Of a stretch of 64,000 bases of DNA, positions 23,300 through 34,488 are shown piece by piece. Source of the stretch: Perognathus longimembris pacificus (taxonomy: Eukaryota > Chordata > Mammalia > Rodentia > Heteromyidae); the NCBI RefSeq assembly GCF_023159225.1, contig NC_063161.1, positions 6,261,580 through 6,325,579 of the forward strand. The letters are read 5' to 3'. The notes beneath the pieces are model-generated. The model did no database searches and was not told the DNA's origin. It saw nothing but the letters and a program-made list of their open reading frames with translations. Positions within the stretch are counted from its first letter, which is position 1; each line of letters begins with the position of its first letter. The translations under genes and the position numbers were made by a program.

Positions 23300-23520
23300 T
23301 AATTGGGGGGGGGCAGTCCTGGGGCTTGAACTCAATGCCTGGGAGCCATCTCTGAGCTTCTTTTTGCTCAAGGCTATCTTTTGGCTTTTAGGTGATTAAT
23401 TAATTATAGATAAGAGTCAAGGACTTTCCTGCCTGGGCTGGCTTGGCTTCCAATCACAATCCTCAGAACTCAGCCTCCTGAGTAGCCAGGATAACAGGTG
23501 TGAGCCACTGGTACCTGGCT
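23300..23520 (-). mobile_element. B1-like/Geo composite SINE
   Basis: Minus-strand copy from a G-run to GAGCCACTGGTACCTGGC. Confidence 0.75.
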
Positions 23521-23865
23521 GTTTTGTTTTGTTAAATCCCACTATATATCCAGGCTGGCCTTGAGAACCCCCTCATCCTTCTGCCTTTGCCTCCCACTTG
23601 CTGGGATTACAACTATGAACCACTATGCTTGGTTTTTTTTTTTTTTTTTGGCCAGTCCTGGGCCTTGGACTCAGGGCCTGAGCTCTGTCCCTGGCTTCTT
23701 CCCGCTCAAGGCTAGCACTTCGCCACTTGAGCCACAGCGCCGCTTCTGGCCGTTTTTCTGTATATGTGGTGCTGGGGAATCGAACCTAGGGCCTCGTGTA
23801 TCCAAGGCAGGCACTCTTGCCACTAGGCTATCTCCCCAGCCCCACTATGCTTGGTTTTTGAATAA
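23521..23865 (-). mobile_element. B1-like SINE interrupted by a young IDL-Geo
   Basis: The B1-like unit (AATCCCACTATATATCCAGG to 23630) is broken by an IDL-Geo copy at 23632-23844. CACTATGCTTGGTTTTT is present on both sides. Confidence 0.85.
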
Positions 23866-24499
23866 ATGTTTTATATTGAGATTGATGTAAAACACGTAAG
23901 ATCTAATAGTTTTTATTTTTTAACAAAAGACTGTTCTCACCAAAGTTTCAACAATTCTCTAAAAGCACAGGATTCCCCATCTGCAAAAGAAAAAAAAAAC
24001 ACCATAGGTTCTATGAAACTAAGTCATTTATGTTGGGTATTTATTCAGTCAACATTTGCGTGTCTACAGTAGGTGCCTGGATATGCAGAGCCAAGTTGTC
24101 ACTCGTAAGCTTACACTCCAGCAACACAGACAAATTTAGAAACATGATATAATGTAGTCCATGCTACGAATAAGGAAGCAGGAGAGAAATTAAATCTTCC
24201 TAGGAAGAATTGATCATTTCACCTCTGTGTTAGGGCTTTTAAAGAACATTTTGTCACGACATAGTTTTTGAATTCTCAAGCATTCCTGCACTTGGAACAT
24301 AGCTGGCTCTCAGGCAAGTGCCTGTAAAACACACAAATGCACAGCTTTTGACTCTCTAGTTCTAGCCTCTGAACTAGGAATGCATGAATGCCGATAATTA
24401 TGCAATGACTTTGGAGCTCTGGTTTTGAAGATGGTGAAGAGCCAGTTTCCAAACCATGAAAGAAAAGATGTGCCATTACTGTCAAACTTTTTTGGTTTC

Positions 24500-24610
24500 T
24501 CATTTTCTGAGAAAAGATCTCACTAAGGTATAACCTTAAGTATAACTATTAATCCTCCTGCCTCAACCTCCTGAATACCAAGGACAGTTATATACCACCT
24601 GGCACAGCTG
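24500..24610 (-). mobile_element. B1-like monomeric SINE
   Basis: CCTGCCTCAACCTCCTGAA on the plus strand, left unit only. Confidence 0.5.
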
Positions 24611-24664
24611 CAAAGTTCACTTCTGAGTCAACCTGAAAACTTGTAACAATATCTAGTCAGCTAT

Positions 24665-24915
24665 TCTTTTTTTTGGGGGGGGGGCGGGTTAGTTGGTTAG
24701 TTATGGGGCTTGAACTCAGGGTGCTGTCCCTGAGCTCTTTCATTCAAGGCTAGCGCTCTGCCACTTTGAGCCATAGCACCACTTCCAGTTTTCTGGTGGT
24801 TAACTGGAGATAAGTGTTATACACTTTCCTGCCCAGGCTGGCTTCAAACCATGATCCTCAGATCTCAGCCTCCCGAGTAGCTACGATTACAGGCATGAGC
24901 CACCAGCATCCAATC
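24665..24915 (-). mobile_element. B1-like/Geo composite SINE
   Basis: Minus-strand full composite, GGGGCTTGAACTCAGG to GAGCCACCAGCATCC. Confidence 0.8.
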
Positions 24916-25019
24916 TGGCTCAGTTATTCCTTATTTAAAAAAAAAAAGTGAATCTACCTAAAGCATGTAAGGTGAATGTCCATAATTCTATGTATGTTAA
25001 TCTACCCTAACAAGGTGGT

Positions 25020-25090
25020 TGGGGGCAGAGGATGAAGAAACTATCTCATCAAGACAAGGCCCTGAATTCAATCTTCAGTACTACCTCCCA
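25020..25090 (+). mobile_element. degenerate ID-like monomer
   Basis: Only the B-box half is convincing: AAGGCCCTGAATTCAATCTT. Confidence 0.4.
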
Positions 25091-25424
25091 AAAGCCATAT
25101 TCTCCATATTTCATGATCTCTGTCTCAAAGCAATTTTGATCATATATTCCACTTAAAATGCTTATAGATTGCCTACTACAGATGCTTAGGGATGCGAAGG
25201 GGCAAACCAAAGGCCTGTTTCCAAGAAAATCAGGCTTCGTGGGGAAGCAGACAACATACAATTGAGGATAATCAAGGTGTTTCACATACCCTCCCTGAGG
25301 GTATGAGTGTTTGGCAAAGAGTCTAATTCACCAGACACCCATTCCAATTAGTCAATATCTAGTGTTTCTCATCTGTAACTATAATAAAAATGGGACAATA
25401 CAGATGTTATTAAAAAAAATCACA

Positions 25425-25545
25425 CGAAACTTGGAACAGTGGTGTTCACCTGGAAGACTGAGGTGGGAGGACCACGTGAGGCAGAGTCTGAGGTTGACTA
25501 GACAATCAGGAAGACCGTCAGCTCAAAAAGAAAAAGTTAGGGAAG
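25425..25545 (+). mobile_element. possible B1-like monomer
   Basis: GACTGAGGTGGGAGGACCAC in B1 position; the rest is diverged. Confidence 0.35.
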
Positions 25546-26054
25546 GAAGAACAGAACGTTTTGGGATGATCCTTGGGTCCCTGTGTTTCTCAAGGAAGGG
25601 TAGCAGTGCCTGCTCCAAGGTTACTCCATCTTGTCCACTAAGTTCTTCCATCTTGTACAAAACCGTAACATCAGAGCCGGCTATTACCTGATCTTCACAC
25701 TTAGCATATTGGAACGATGGAAGCTGCTTCAGGAGGAGATGAATCCAGTTATCGAAAGGCCAGTGGCTGGAATTACCCAGGTCTGGCTGTCAACTATGCT
25801 GAAGGCATGGCTGAGAGTTGCATCTTCCAACATGGTAGCTGCTACCTACCAATATGTGGCTACTGAGCAGCTGAAATGTGGTTAATGTGAGCTGACACGG
25901 ATCTGACTAAAAACCACATTCCAGATTCCAAAGACTAAACAGGAAAAAAGAATGTGAAGTATCTCAGTAATATATTTAATGATTAATAATTTAAGTCACA
26001 GGTTGGATATATTCAGGGAATAAAATGGTACAAAAATCAATTTCACTTGTTCTT

Positions 26055-26290
26055 TTTTGTGTGTGTCGGTCCCAGCACTTAAACTCAGGGCCTAGATAGC
26101 TTTTTTTGGTTAAGGCTGGTGTGCTCGGCTACCACTTTGAACCACACCCTCATTTCTGGCTTTTTGGTGATTAATTGGAGGCAAGAGTCTCACAGACTTT
26201 CCTGCCCAAGCTGGCTTTGTTTCAATCCTCAGGCCCCTGAGCCTCCTGAGCAGCTAGGATTACAGGCGTGACCCACTGGTGTCCAACTCT
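26055..26290 (-). mobile_element. B1-like/Geo composite SINE
   Basis: Minus-strand copy; AATTGGAGGCAAGAGTCTCA and GAGCAGCTAGGATTACAGG are clear. Confidence 0.75.
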
Positions 26291-27339
26291 TTTTCCTTTT
26301 TTAATGTAGCTACTGAAGATTTTAAATTATGGATGTAGCTCACTTTTGTGGTTTGCTTTCTATTTCTATTAGACAGGGGTAGTCCAGAGAGCTTTAAACA
26401 ACAAAATAAAAAGTTTAAACTCTACAGACAATAAAATACCACTGTAAGCTTTCCATCCTAAGTGTCTATGAGAGATTAAGGAGGGCACAGGAAAGATAAA
26501 GCATTCTTTTAGGATCATTAGCTTGGGGGCAATCTATAGGGACAAAACGCTCAACAATTGTCAATGTCAAAGCTGCCTATGTTGAAGGGCAATAAGGCTG
26601 CTTGGCTGGAAAGTATACGAGGTGCCCAAACACACCTTGCTGGGTGGAGAGAGAAGGAAGAACTCAAGAACAGGTTGAGACAAGAGAGGACGAACAGGTG
26701 CAAGTGCTGATGTCAGCCTGCATAACTAGGCTGCAATGCTCACCTGACCCACAAGCTCAGCATAGGTTAGGTTAAATCTGGTCTGGCTTAGTGGTAAATC
26801 TCACAGCACAGGCTCAAGGAACAGAGAAAAGGACAAGCATCTCTTCAGAAATTTCAGTTCTATCTCTATGTGGCAAGCCCTCCACCAGTCAGGCTAAATC
26901 ACAGAGAAGCCCAGACAGAGGGAGGAGAAACTACCAGAAACCACAGGATAACAATAAATAATAAAGGCAAAAGCCCAAATCATAATATAACCAACAACTA
27001 TTTTCTGGGAGTCTGGTTGTCAGGCTGTATGCCTGACACTTGGACAGGCTCTTGAGATTGGGCCAACAAGCCTTTGCTTAGTTAGCATGCACAAGGCCCT
27101 CCGGAGATTCAAGCCCAAACAAAACAGGCCTGGTCCTGATCCACAAACTGTGGTAAGAGCTATGAAGGATGAACAGATATGGAAGGTGTCTGGGGGGTAA
27201 TGGAAGTTTCAATAGATAGCCAATGACTTTGGCCTCAGGATTCTCCAGTGACTGTCCATCTCTATGTATGAGCTCTCTGCATCTTATTTCCTCTGAAACA
27301 AGAAAGCAAACATTTATTGAAAAAAGTTTCTTCAAAGAT

Positions 27340-27435
27340 GTAATGAACTATTCCTGCAATTCCACTGGGGAGCCTGAGGCAGATAATCATGAGTTTCAGA
27401 CCAGCCTGCACAAGACTCTGTTTCAAAAAAACAAT
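27340..27435 (+). mobile_element. B1-like monomeric SINE
   Basis: GGGGAGCCTGAGGCAGATAA and TTTCAGACCAGCCTGCACA. Confidence 0.5.
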
Positions 27436-27444
27436 AAAATATAA

Positions 27445-27610
27445 AAACCAAGCCCAGTACTGGTGGCTCATGCCTGTAATCCTAACTGCTCAGGAGGCTA
27501 AGATCTGAAGATCACAGTTCAAAGCCAGCCCAGGCAAGAAAGTCCACAACATCAAGTAGAAGCACTAGCCTTGAGCAAAATAGTTCAGGGACAGCACCCA
27601 GGACTGGTAT

Positions 27611-27643
<33 letters not shown>
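27445..27643 (+). mobile_element. B1-like/Geo SINE with (CA)n tail
   Basis: Shortened Geo half ending in an uninterrupted (CA)n tract at 27611-27643. Confidence 0.75.
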
Positions 27644-27644
<1 letters not shown>

Positions 27645-27784
27645 CATGTAGAAGAAATAAAAAAATACTTTAGATGTTCTTCCATAGAAAATCTTAATTT
27701 TAAAAGCCAAGAGTGAACTTAATTTAACCTTAACTTCTGTTGGACTATGGCAAGGTAATCAGTAGAGGCATTCTCCTTTTCTTC

Positions 27785-28015
27785 GTGTGTGTGTGTGTGT
27801 GTGTGTGTAGTACTAGCTTTGAACTCATGGCCTCAAACTGCTAAGTGGGAGCTTACTACTTGGGTCATGCTCCAGTTATTTTTGAAATTGGGTCTCACTT
27901 TTTCCCAGGGCTAGCGAGGACTGTGATCCTCCTGATCTCTGCCTCCCAAGTAGGCAGGATTAGAGGGATGAACTGGGATTAAAGCCATGAGTCACGGGCA
28001 CCCCAGATGACATTC
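27785..28015 (-). mobile_element. (TG)n tract and B1-like SINE
   Basis: (TG)n at 27785-27808 followed by a minus-strand B1-like unit (GATCTCTGCCTCCCAAGTAG). Confidence 0.55.
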
Positions 28016-28249
28016 TCCTTTTCTACATTTTTAAGTATTGGGGTTGAGCCTAACTGAAGCCATGTCCCTCTCCAGTCTTCAGCGTCCTGCCTTTCTCCCT
28101 CTGGATAATTTTAGAGCCAAATGAAACAAACACAGCTGTGAAGCCATGCAGACTTCAGGCTTTTCCTAGACGCATGGCTCCTAGAGGCCTTTTTCGTCCC
28201 CAGAACAGAGATGGTGTCTATGCCACAGGTCTGAGTCAAGGAGTAGGAT

Positions 28250-28310
28250 AATAAAGAGGTGGCACGTGGTAAGCATCCAATAAATTCGAGCCGATGTTAC
28301 TATCACTTCA
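28250..28310 (+). mobile_element. MIR 3' fragment
   Basis: GTGGCACGTGGTAAGCATCC and AATAAATTC follow the MIR 3' end. Confidence 0.4.
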
Positions 28311-29803
28311 ACACATGCGATGGCTCTGATTTTAAGACGTTTTTAAGTGCTATTTGAGGGGAGTGTTTTTTTTTTTTTTCTTTCTGGGCATGGTATTTAT
28401 GTTAACAGACAAGCAGCTTAGGAATTTCTTACTCCTCTTTTAGTCCTACACTGAAACTACTCAGTTCAAACCATGATGTTCAGGGTAAGCACTTAAAATG
28501 GCCACAAATAAGAAAGTATACAAGCATCATTACTGCCATCACTGCATCCTAAGTACAAGTCTGTCTGTCTTGCATCTGGGATGCTGGTGAACCTAAGCAC
28601 AGCGACTTTACCTGCGGCCAAGTCGAGAAGCCAGAGAGAACAGACCAACCAGTACACCACACGTTACTAGAAAAACCTATGTCGTTTTACAGGGAAGATT
28701 ACTGATGCTTCACCAAACCAACGGGAAACGCACACTCATGAAATCTTCCACGCGGGGAAAAAAAAAAGACCTCTACAATTAAACTCACAAAATGCGATGA
28801 TGCGTGATTTCTGTGCACCTTAACTTCTACAGGTTTAACTGCTGGGGAGGAAAGGATGCATTCACTGATTCTTGGTTTGCTTTATTCACCGAGTCAAAAG
28901 TAACAAAACAGCCAAAAGGTACGTAAGAAAGCCAGAGGAGCCCACGCCCCAGGCCGGGGACCCGCACCTCCCCGCATCCACAGAGCGAGGGCCTCACACG
29001 CCCCTCTAAGTGTATTTCGCTGGCGCGGGTATTTGGCCACTGTGGGCTCCTTAGCCCCCAGCCCTGGTTTAAAATCTAAAAGGCAGCAGCCCGGAGGCAG
29101 GGGGCATCCGCTCCCCAGCGTGGCTTCGAACCGCCATCGCTCCAGCCCCTCGTTTCCGGCCCCCACCGCCTCCCCAGGCGTCCTCGCACGCAGGGGCCTC
29201 GGCCCGGTGACTCCCTCCCACAGATCCCCCGCACACAGCGCCGGGCGTCGAGGGCCCCCGAGGTCCCCCCCTCCCCCGCCCCGCTTCCTCCCACCGCCAG
29301 GTACGGCTGGAGCCCGAGGGCCCCTCAGCGCCGCCGCCAAGCCCACCCGGAAGCCCTTCCCGGGCTCACACCTGCCGGCGCGTGACGCGGGGCCACGCGC
29401 ACGCCCCCGCCGGGCCGACCCGGGGCGTCCCGGGTCCGCGCGCCAGACCGGGCCCCGCGGGGCCCTCGCCTCGCCGTCTACCCGAGACCAGGCCCGCGCC
29501 CCGCGCCCCGCGCCGCCGCCCTCGCCCGCCCCGGCGCCCACGCCCCCCACCCCATGCGGCCCGCGGCCGCGGCGCGCGCTCGGCGGCGGCGGCGACGGCG
29601 GGGACACGCACACGCCGCCCCTCGGAGGGCCGGGCCAGGCCGCGCCGCGCGCCCCCGGGCTGGCGTCCGGGCGGCCCACCCGCGGTCGCCCCGCTCCGGC
29701 CTGGCGGCGTGCGAGGAAAGGAGGGGGCGTGGGAGGGAGAGGAGCGTGGAGGAGGGCGGAGAGGGGGAGGGGAAGGACGCCGCGGCCCTCGGTCCTCACT
29801 CAC

Positions 29804-29985
29804 CGCCCAGCCGCGCCGGCTCCCGGAGCGCGGCGGTTCGCCGTGAGCAGGTCGGGCGATGACCGCGGCTCTCGCTTCTCCGCAAGGCTATGGAGGCGAC
29901 GTCGCTGGGGGACTGAGGGGTGCGGGGGGGTCACTCTCTCCCGCTTCACCTTCCTGAAGCACGGGGACCCCAGAAACTAAAAACA
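29804..29985 (-). other. putative non-coding first exon (TNRC6B)
   Basis: On the minus strand a near-consensus donor GCG|GTGAGTGAGG lies at 29804/29803. The nearest minus-oriented CCAAT box is at 30067-30071, so initiation 60-100 bases downstream would fall near 29970-30005 and give a first exon of about 180 nt. No start codon opens a frame that continues convincingly. The start coordinate is an estimate. Confidence 0.35.
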
Positions 29986-30066
29986 AAATAAACAAACTTT
30001 CCCCTCCGCCTCCCTCCCCCAAAACCACAACACAAACACTCGGGAGCCCGCCCAGAGCCCCGCTTC

Positions 30067-30626
30067 ATTGGCCGTAGGGAGGATGCCTCTAGCTCTCACT
30101 GGCTGACGTTTGTGCCTGTCAGCCTGTGGTTCCGCCCCTCCAATTCCTCGCCGCTGCTGTCGCCCCTCATTGGCTAAATGCTTCCCGTTTGACGAGCTAG
30201 GATTGGCCGCCCGGCCTGCGCCAATCATGCGGGGACACACCCCCTCAGCATCCCAGAGGCCGCTTCCTCGGTCGCGGGCCCGGAGCGACGCAGGGGAAAC
30301 TAGAGCATGATGGCGGCCGAGCTCGCTTTGCGCAACCATCCTCTTTTCTCTGTTCTTAGCTCATGGGTGCCTCTCCCGGGCCCAGTTTCCCCTAAGCTCC
30401 TCTCTCCATCCAGTACTGCGTAATAACGGAATCGATACGTGCCGGCTCCTTGGTTTATCCCCTGCGAAGGGCTGTGTGGGTTGCTTGGGCGTCATTGGAC
30501 TGCCGGGGTGCCGCTCCGACTCAGAGCCTCAGGCCATTGGTGGGACCCGCCAGAAAGCCCGGCCAGCAACAAGGGCCGACGCTATTGGTGTGACTGCACT
30601 GAAGGTTTTTGCTGGTACCTTATTGG
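30067..30626 (-). promoter_or_regulatory. cluster of nine CCAAT (NF-Y type) boxes
   Basis: ATTGG (CCAAT on the minus strand) occurs at 30067, 30169, 30202, 30494, 30536, 30584 and 30622. CCAAT on the plus strand occurs at 30140 and 30221. A GC box (CCGCCCCT) lies at 30132 and a CRE-like TGACGT at 30104. Most boxes point toward minus-strand transcription. NF-Y is the usual binder of such boxes in CpG-island promoters. Confidence 0.55.
30309..30317 (+). promoter_or_regulatory. YY1-like motif (GATGGCGGC)
   Basis: GATGGCGGC within the island, plus-strand sense. YY1 sites of this form usually lie just inside transcripts running in the same sense, so it could mark a divergent plus-strand start near 30290. 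Single motif, no transcript evidence. Confidence 0.3.
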
Positions 30627-30987
30627 GCACGTCGGTGCGTCGGCCGGATGCGGGCTCGGCGGTGCGACGGCGGGCTGCCCCGCGAGGAGCTGGGGCGACT
30701 CGGGCTTGTCTGTCTCCCGCAGTGGGCGGTGCGCGAGGCCTCGTGCGTCTGTCTCGCGCCTGGTGTGGTGCCGGGGTCCCTGCACCGGTTGTCTGCCTGG
30801 ATCCCGCCTGGTTTTTTATACGTAGAGTGGCCCAAGGTCACCCAGATCGCTGGCGGGCCTGGCATTGCGGCCTGGGTCTCCATCCGGCTTTAGAATCGGC
30901 CCTCCTTTTGGTGTGTTTTACTGCTTCTTCCACTTGTGCCCGGTAATGGGACCTGCTACCAAACCAACATCTTAAGAACGTTTCCTG

Positions 30988-31135
30988 GGCTTAGCGGTGG
31001 AGTGCTTGCCTCGCATGCACAAGGCCCCGGGTTCGATTCCTCAGCACCACATCCACACGGAAAAGGCCGGAAGTGGCGCTGTGGTTCAAGTGGTAGAGTG
31101 CTAGGCCTTAAGTTCAAGCCTCAAGACTGGCAAGA
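30988..31135 (+). mobile_element. IDL-Geo SINE with internal deletion
   Basis: GGTTCGATTCCTCAGCACC and GGAAGTGGCGCTGTGG are clear. About 40 bases of the Geo half are missing. Confidence 0.8.
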
Positions 31136-31163
31136 ATAAATAAAACCAAAAAAGTTTCTCAGA

Positions 31164-31374
31164 GGGCTGGGGATATAGCCTAGTGGCAAGAATGCCTGCC
31201 TCGGATACACGAGGCCCTGGGTTCGATTCCCCAGCACCACATATACAGAAAACGGCCAGAAGTGGCGCTGTGGCTCAAGTGGCAGAGTGCTAGCCTTGAG
31301 CAAAAAAGAAGCCAGGGATATTGCTCAGGCCCTGAGTCCAAGGCCCAGGACTGGCCAAAGGAAAAAAAAAAAAA
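31164..31374 (+). mobile_element. IDL-Geo dimeric SINE
   Basis: Full young-looking copy; AAAAAGTTTCTCAGAG flanks both ends (about 31148 and 31369). Confidence 0.9.
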
Positions 31375-31749
31375 AGTTTCTCAGAGTGGAGAAAATTAAA
31401 GGCGCAATACCCACAGGCCTCTGATCATGTATTTATCGAAATGAACTCCAGAAAATGGAAACGAGATTTTTTTTTTTTGGCTTCTTTTTTCCCCCCTTTT
31501 TGTCTTGTTTGTTCTGTCTTTTGGAGAGTAAGGTGGGGGGCCACAAATGGAGGGGCAAAGGGTGGACAAATGCAGCAGTGGTACTAACTAGATACTGTGG
31601 AAATTGAACTATACAACTTGTGGGTGAGGACAGGAGGGAAAAATGGAGAGAGCTAGGGAAATGTACTCATCACCTGACTTATGTAACTGTAACCCCTTTG
31701 TAGGTCACCTTTATAACAGTTGGTTGTCGTTTTTTGTTGTGGTGGTTGT

Positions 31750-31945
31750 TTTGCCAGTCCTGGGGCTTGAACTCAGGGCCTGGGCACTGTCTCTGAGCTT
31801 CTTTTGCTCAAGGTTAGCACTCTGCCACTTGAGCCACAGCACCACTTCCGGCTTTTTCTGTTTATGTGGTGCTGAGGAATAGAATACAGGGCTTCCTGCG
31901 TGCTAGGCAAGCACTCTACCACTAAGCCACATTCCTAACCACTAA
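31750..31945 (-). mobile_element. IDL-Geo dimeric SINE
   Basis: Minus-strand copy with AACAGTT on both sides. Confidence 0.85.
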
Positions 31946-31967
31946 CAGTTTTAAAAATTCCTTTGGG

Positions 31968-32135
31968 GGGCTGGAAATGTGGCCCACTGGGAGAGTGCTT
32001 GTCTAGCATGCATGAAGCCCTGGGAAAAAGCCAGAAGTGGCGCTGTGGCTCAAGTGGCAGAGTGCTAGTCTTGAGCAAAAAGAAGCCAGGGACAGTGCTC
32101 AGGCCCTGAGTCCAAGCCCCATGACTGGCAAAAAA
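31968..32135 (+). mobile_element. IDL-Geo SINE lacking the left B box
   Basis: The deletion runs from CCCTGGG straight to AAAAAGCCAGAAGTGG. Target duplication AATTCCTTTGG. Confidence 0.85.
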
Positions 32136-33129
32136 AGAAAACAAAATTCCTTTGGAGCTTGAGCTCCTTATTCTCTTCCTGATAGAGGAGAATTGTTGCC
32201 TCCATTTATTTCCCTTCCCAGCAGCCATCTCTCCCCATTCCTCTTGATATTTCCTCTTGACATTTCCTGTGTTCATTTACAAATGAATGTTGGTCAACAA
32301 TGTGTGTGTGTCTAGCCACTCTACCCCTAACAACCCTGACCAGCCATCTATCTTGGCTCGTTCCTTAGAAAGAGTACTCAAGAGTTGGAAACAAGAAGAA
32401 ATAAAATCTAGAAAGAGATAAAGAATAAATCGCCTTGGAAGTAAATAATTGATTGCATGCAAGTGGAACAGCCCTTCAGCTCCTGGAGCGCTTCCAAGGG
32501 AGCTGATGCCCAGCGAGCTGTGCGCTCCTGGCTCCTGGCCACTGGGTTCTTTCTCCAAGTGAATTCACATTTCAGCCAGGGGAGGGCAGGATGCTTTCAG
32601 TCCCTCTGCCACTGTGCCACCCCAATCCCCTGGGACAGCAGTGATCTCCAGGAGCACAGTACTGGGCTCTAGTCAAATTCCATCCTGGGTGATGAACATT
32701 TTCCCATCCCCAAACCCCATCTCCTGTAGCTTCAGTGGGATCATGGCCCTTGTTTCAATTTCTGATCCTAGCTGTTGCGTAATCACATTGGCACGGGTTT
32801 AATAGTAAAATAACCACTGCAACACAGTAATAACCCTCAACATTTATGGCTTTTCAGTAGAGGAAGAAAAGCTATTGCACAAATATCAATTAAGAGCAAA
32901 TGGTAGGGTTTCCTAGAACAATTTCAGGAAAGAAGAAAGAGTCCAATTGTAATAAAGATCCAGTGGGCCCAAATCCTTACAATCTACATACAGAGCGCGT
33001 GGTGGCATTTCAGCATAGGGATTCTGAGCCAGGAGACATGAAGAAGAGAAACACTGAGGATCCAAAACCCTCCTAAACTTCCATTGATGGTTTGTCAATA
33101 TCTCCTTCTCCCCATTCCCAATGGAGTTT

Positions 33130-33335
33130 GAACAAAGCCTCGTGCTCATGACTGGTGCTCTACCACTTGAACCACACATTCAGCCCTGCTTTTTGTTGGT
33201 TGTTTTAGAGGTGGAATTTCATGGACTTTTATACTTTGGCTGGCTTCAAACTTTGCCTTGGTCTTCCACATCTCAGCCTCCCAAGTACCGTATCTAGGAT
33301 TCCAGGAGTGAGCCTGCACCTGGCTGCACCCCTAT
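33130..33335 (-). mobile_element. B1-like/ID-like SINE remnant
   Basis: GCTCTACCACTTGAACCACA then CATCTCAGCCTCCCAAGTA. Old and rearranged. Confidence 0.45.
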
Positions 33336-34041
33336 TAAACGCTGAAGATAACGCTTGGTTGTACAATCAGTTGTCAACTACAGCTTAGTTGTACATCCCT
33401 TGGAATACTCTGATGATGAAAAAGCTCTGAAACAAATAATTATGCAGTGAGCTTGTTAAACACCTTCCTAAGGTATAAGGTTACCTTCTGTGCCACCGAG
33501 GACCTCAGTCAAATCACAGTGTGGTATTACAGTATGGTGCCCCGGAAGCAAATAAGACTCAGTCTTGGAAGGGGAGGCATGGCTTCCCAGAAGAGGTGAC
33601 AAGTATAAGGAAGACCACAGGGCGAATGTGGTTAGCCAGAAAAAGACTGGCGAGGAGTGGCGATTGCAATGTCTGCTCTCTGGGGGTTAAGAAGCAGACT
33701 AGAAATCTCCACTAATGGGCAAAGGCTGTTCTTCTTGGAATCTGTTTGACTTTGAAGGTTCTTTAGCTGTTTGTCTTTTTCACATCATTCTGCTTACCTG
33801 CCCTCCCCTGGGGAAAAACAGGAGCCCCTTGCCTGTCCACCCACTTGCAAATAGGAAAGTAACTTCCAAACTTTCCTGGTCAGAGAAATAACATTGAGCA
33901 GATAGATACAGCATGCTTGATCGGCTCAGTCTAACAATCTATATGCCAGATCATTTAGAAAGTTACAGACAGAAAAGCAAAGTTGCTCATATTCCCTCTC
34001 GTATAGCCACCAACCCATTAAGAATATCTTCCTGTACTCTG

Positions 34042-34051
<10 letters not shown>

Positions 34052-34077
<26 letters not shown>

Positions 34078-34078
34078 T
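34052..34078 (+). repeat. (CA)n microsatellite
   Basis: Uninterrupted CA tract after a short CT tract. Confidence 0.95.
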
Positions 34079-34456
34079 TATTCTAATCAATAATGGAAGT
34101 TTAGTGCAGGGCTGTAAGAGTTCCCATTGCTCTGAACGGTAGCTCCGCACAGAGCCTGCCCTTGGTTTCTGAACCCATAGGAAGGAAGCCAATAAATCAA
34201 TGAACTGTTTATGAGTTAGGCTGAGGAGTTCAAAGCCTTATGACAGTTCATGTCAAAACTTCAGGGACTCCATCAGCCTGGGACGGAGGTGGAGGTAATG
34301 AATGGGGCCGAGCGTGGGTCCCGAACTCGCAGCCCGCAGAAGGCCATGGTGGCTGTCGAGTCAGATTGTGTTCTGAGAGGTGGCACAGGTCAAAGAATGA
34401 CATGCTATACTGTTTTCTTATGCTACCTCAGTTCCTTTCCGCATGGCACTTGGGGA

Positions 34457-34458
<2 letters not shown>

Positions 34459-34487
<29 letters not shown>
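34459..34487 (+). repeat. (TG)n microsatellite
   Basis: Uninterrupted TG tract in otherwise GC-rich sequence. Confidence 0.95.

Positions 34488-34488
<1 letters not shown>

Larger units (their letters stand above)
1..29797 (-). other. repeat-rich non-coding region, putative TNRC6B intron 1
   Basis: No coding exon was recognised on either strand. Between the listed repeats the sequence (for example 4100-4900, 5900-7500, 20930-21860, 24000-24500, 26400-27300, 28020-28880) is apparently single-copy with no visible function. It is called an intron only because of the inferred minus-strand first exon at 29804. Confidence 0.45.
28900..30650. promoter_or_regulatory. CpG island, putative TNRC6B promoter region
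   Basis: This is the only strongly CpG-dense stretch in the window, densest between 29040 and 29900, with a CCAAT-rich shoulder at 30060-30630. It lies downstream of FAM83F. In human 22q13.1 the next gene there, on the same strand, is TNRC6B, the GW182-family scaffold of the microRNA silencing complex. Assignment is by synteny and promoter character. No TNRC6B peptide is encoded in the island, as expected if the first exon is non-coding. Long open frames on both strands here reflect high GC. Confidence 0.55.

Noticed and set aside
28912..28930. Plus-strand donor-like AAAAGGTACGTAAG
   Set aside because: No plus-strand exon could be placed before it; treated as a chance match.
29033..29980. 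315-codon plus-strand frame and a 301-codon minus-strand frame across the CpG island
   Set aside because: Both are Pro/Arg/Gly-rich and mirror each other on opposite strands. This is what stop-poor high-GC sequence gives; no domain or coding bias is seen.
30307..30460. Plus-strand ATGATGGCGGCCGAG as a possible protein start
   Set aside because: The resulting peptide shows no known family and the motif is better explained as a YY1-type promoter element.
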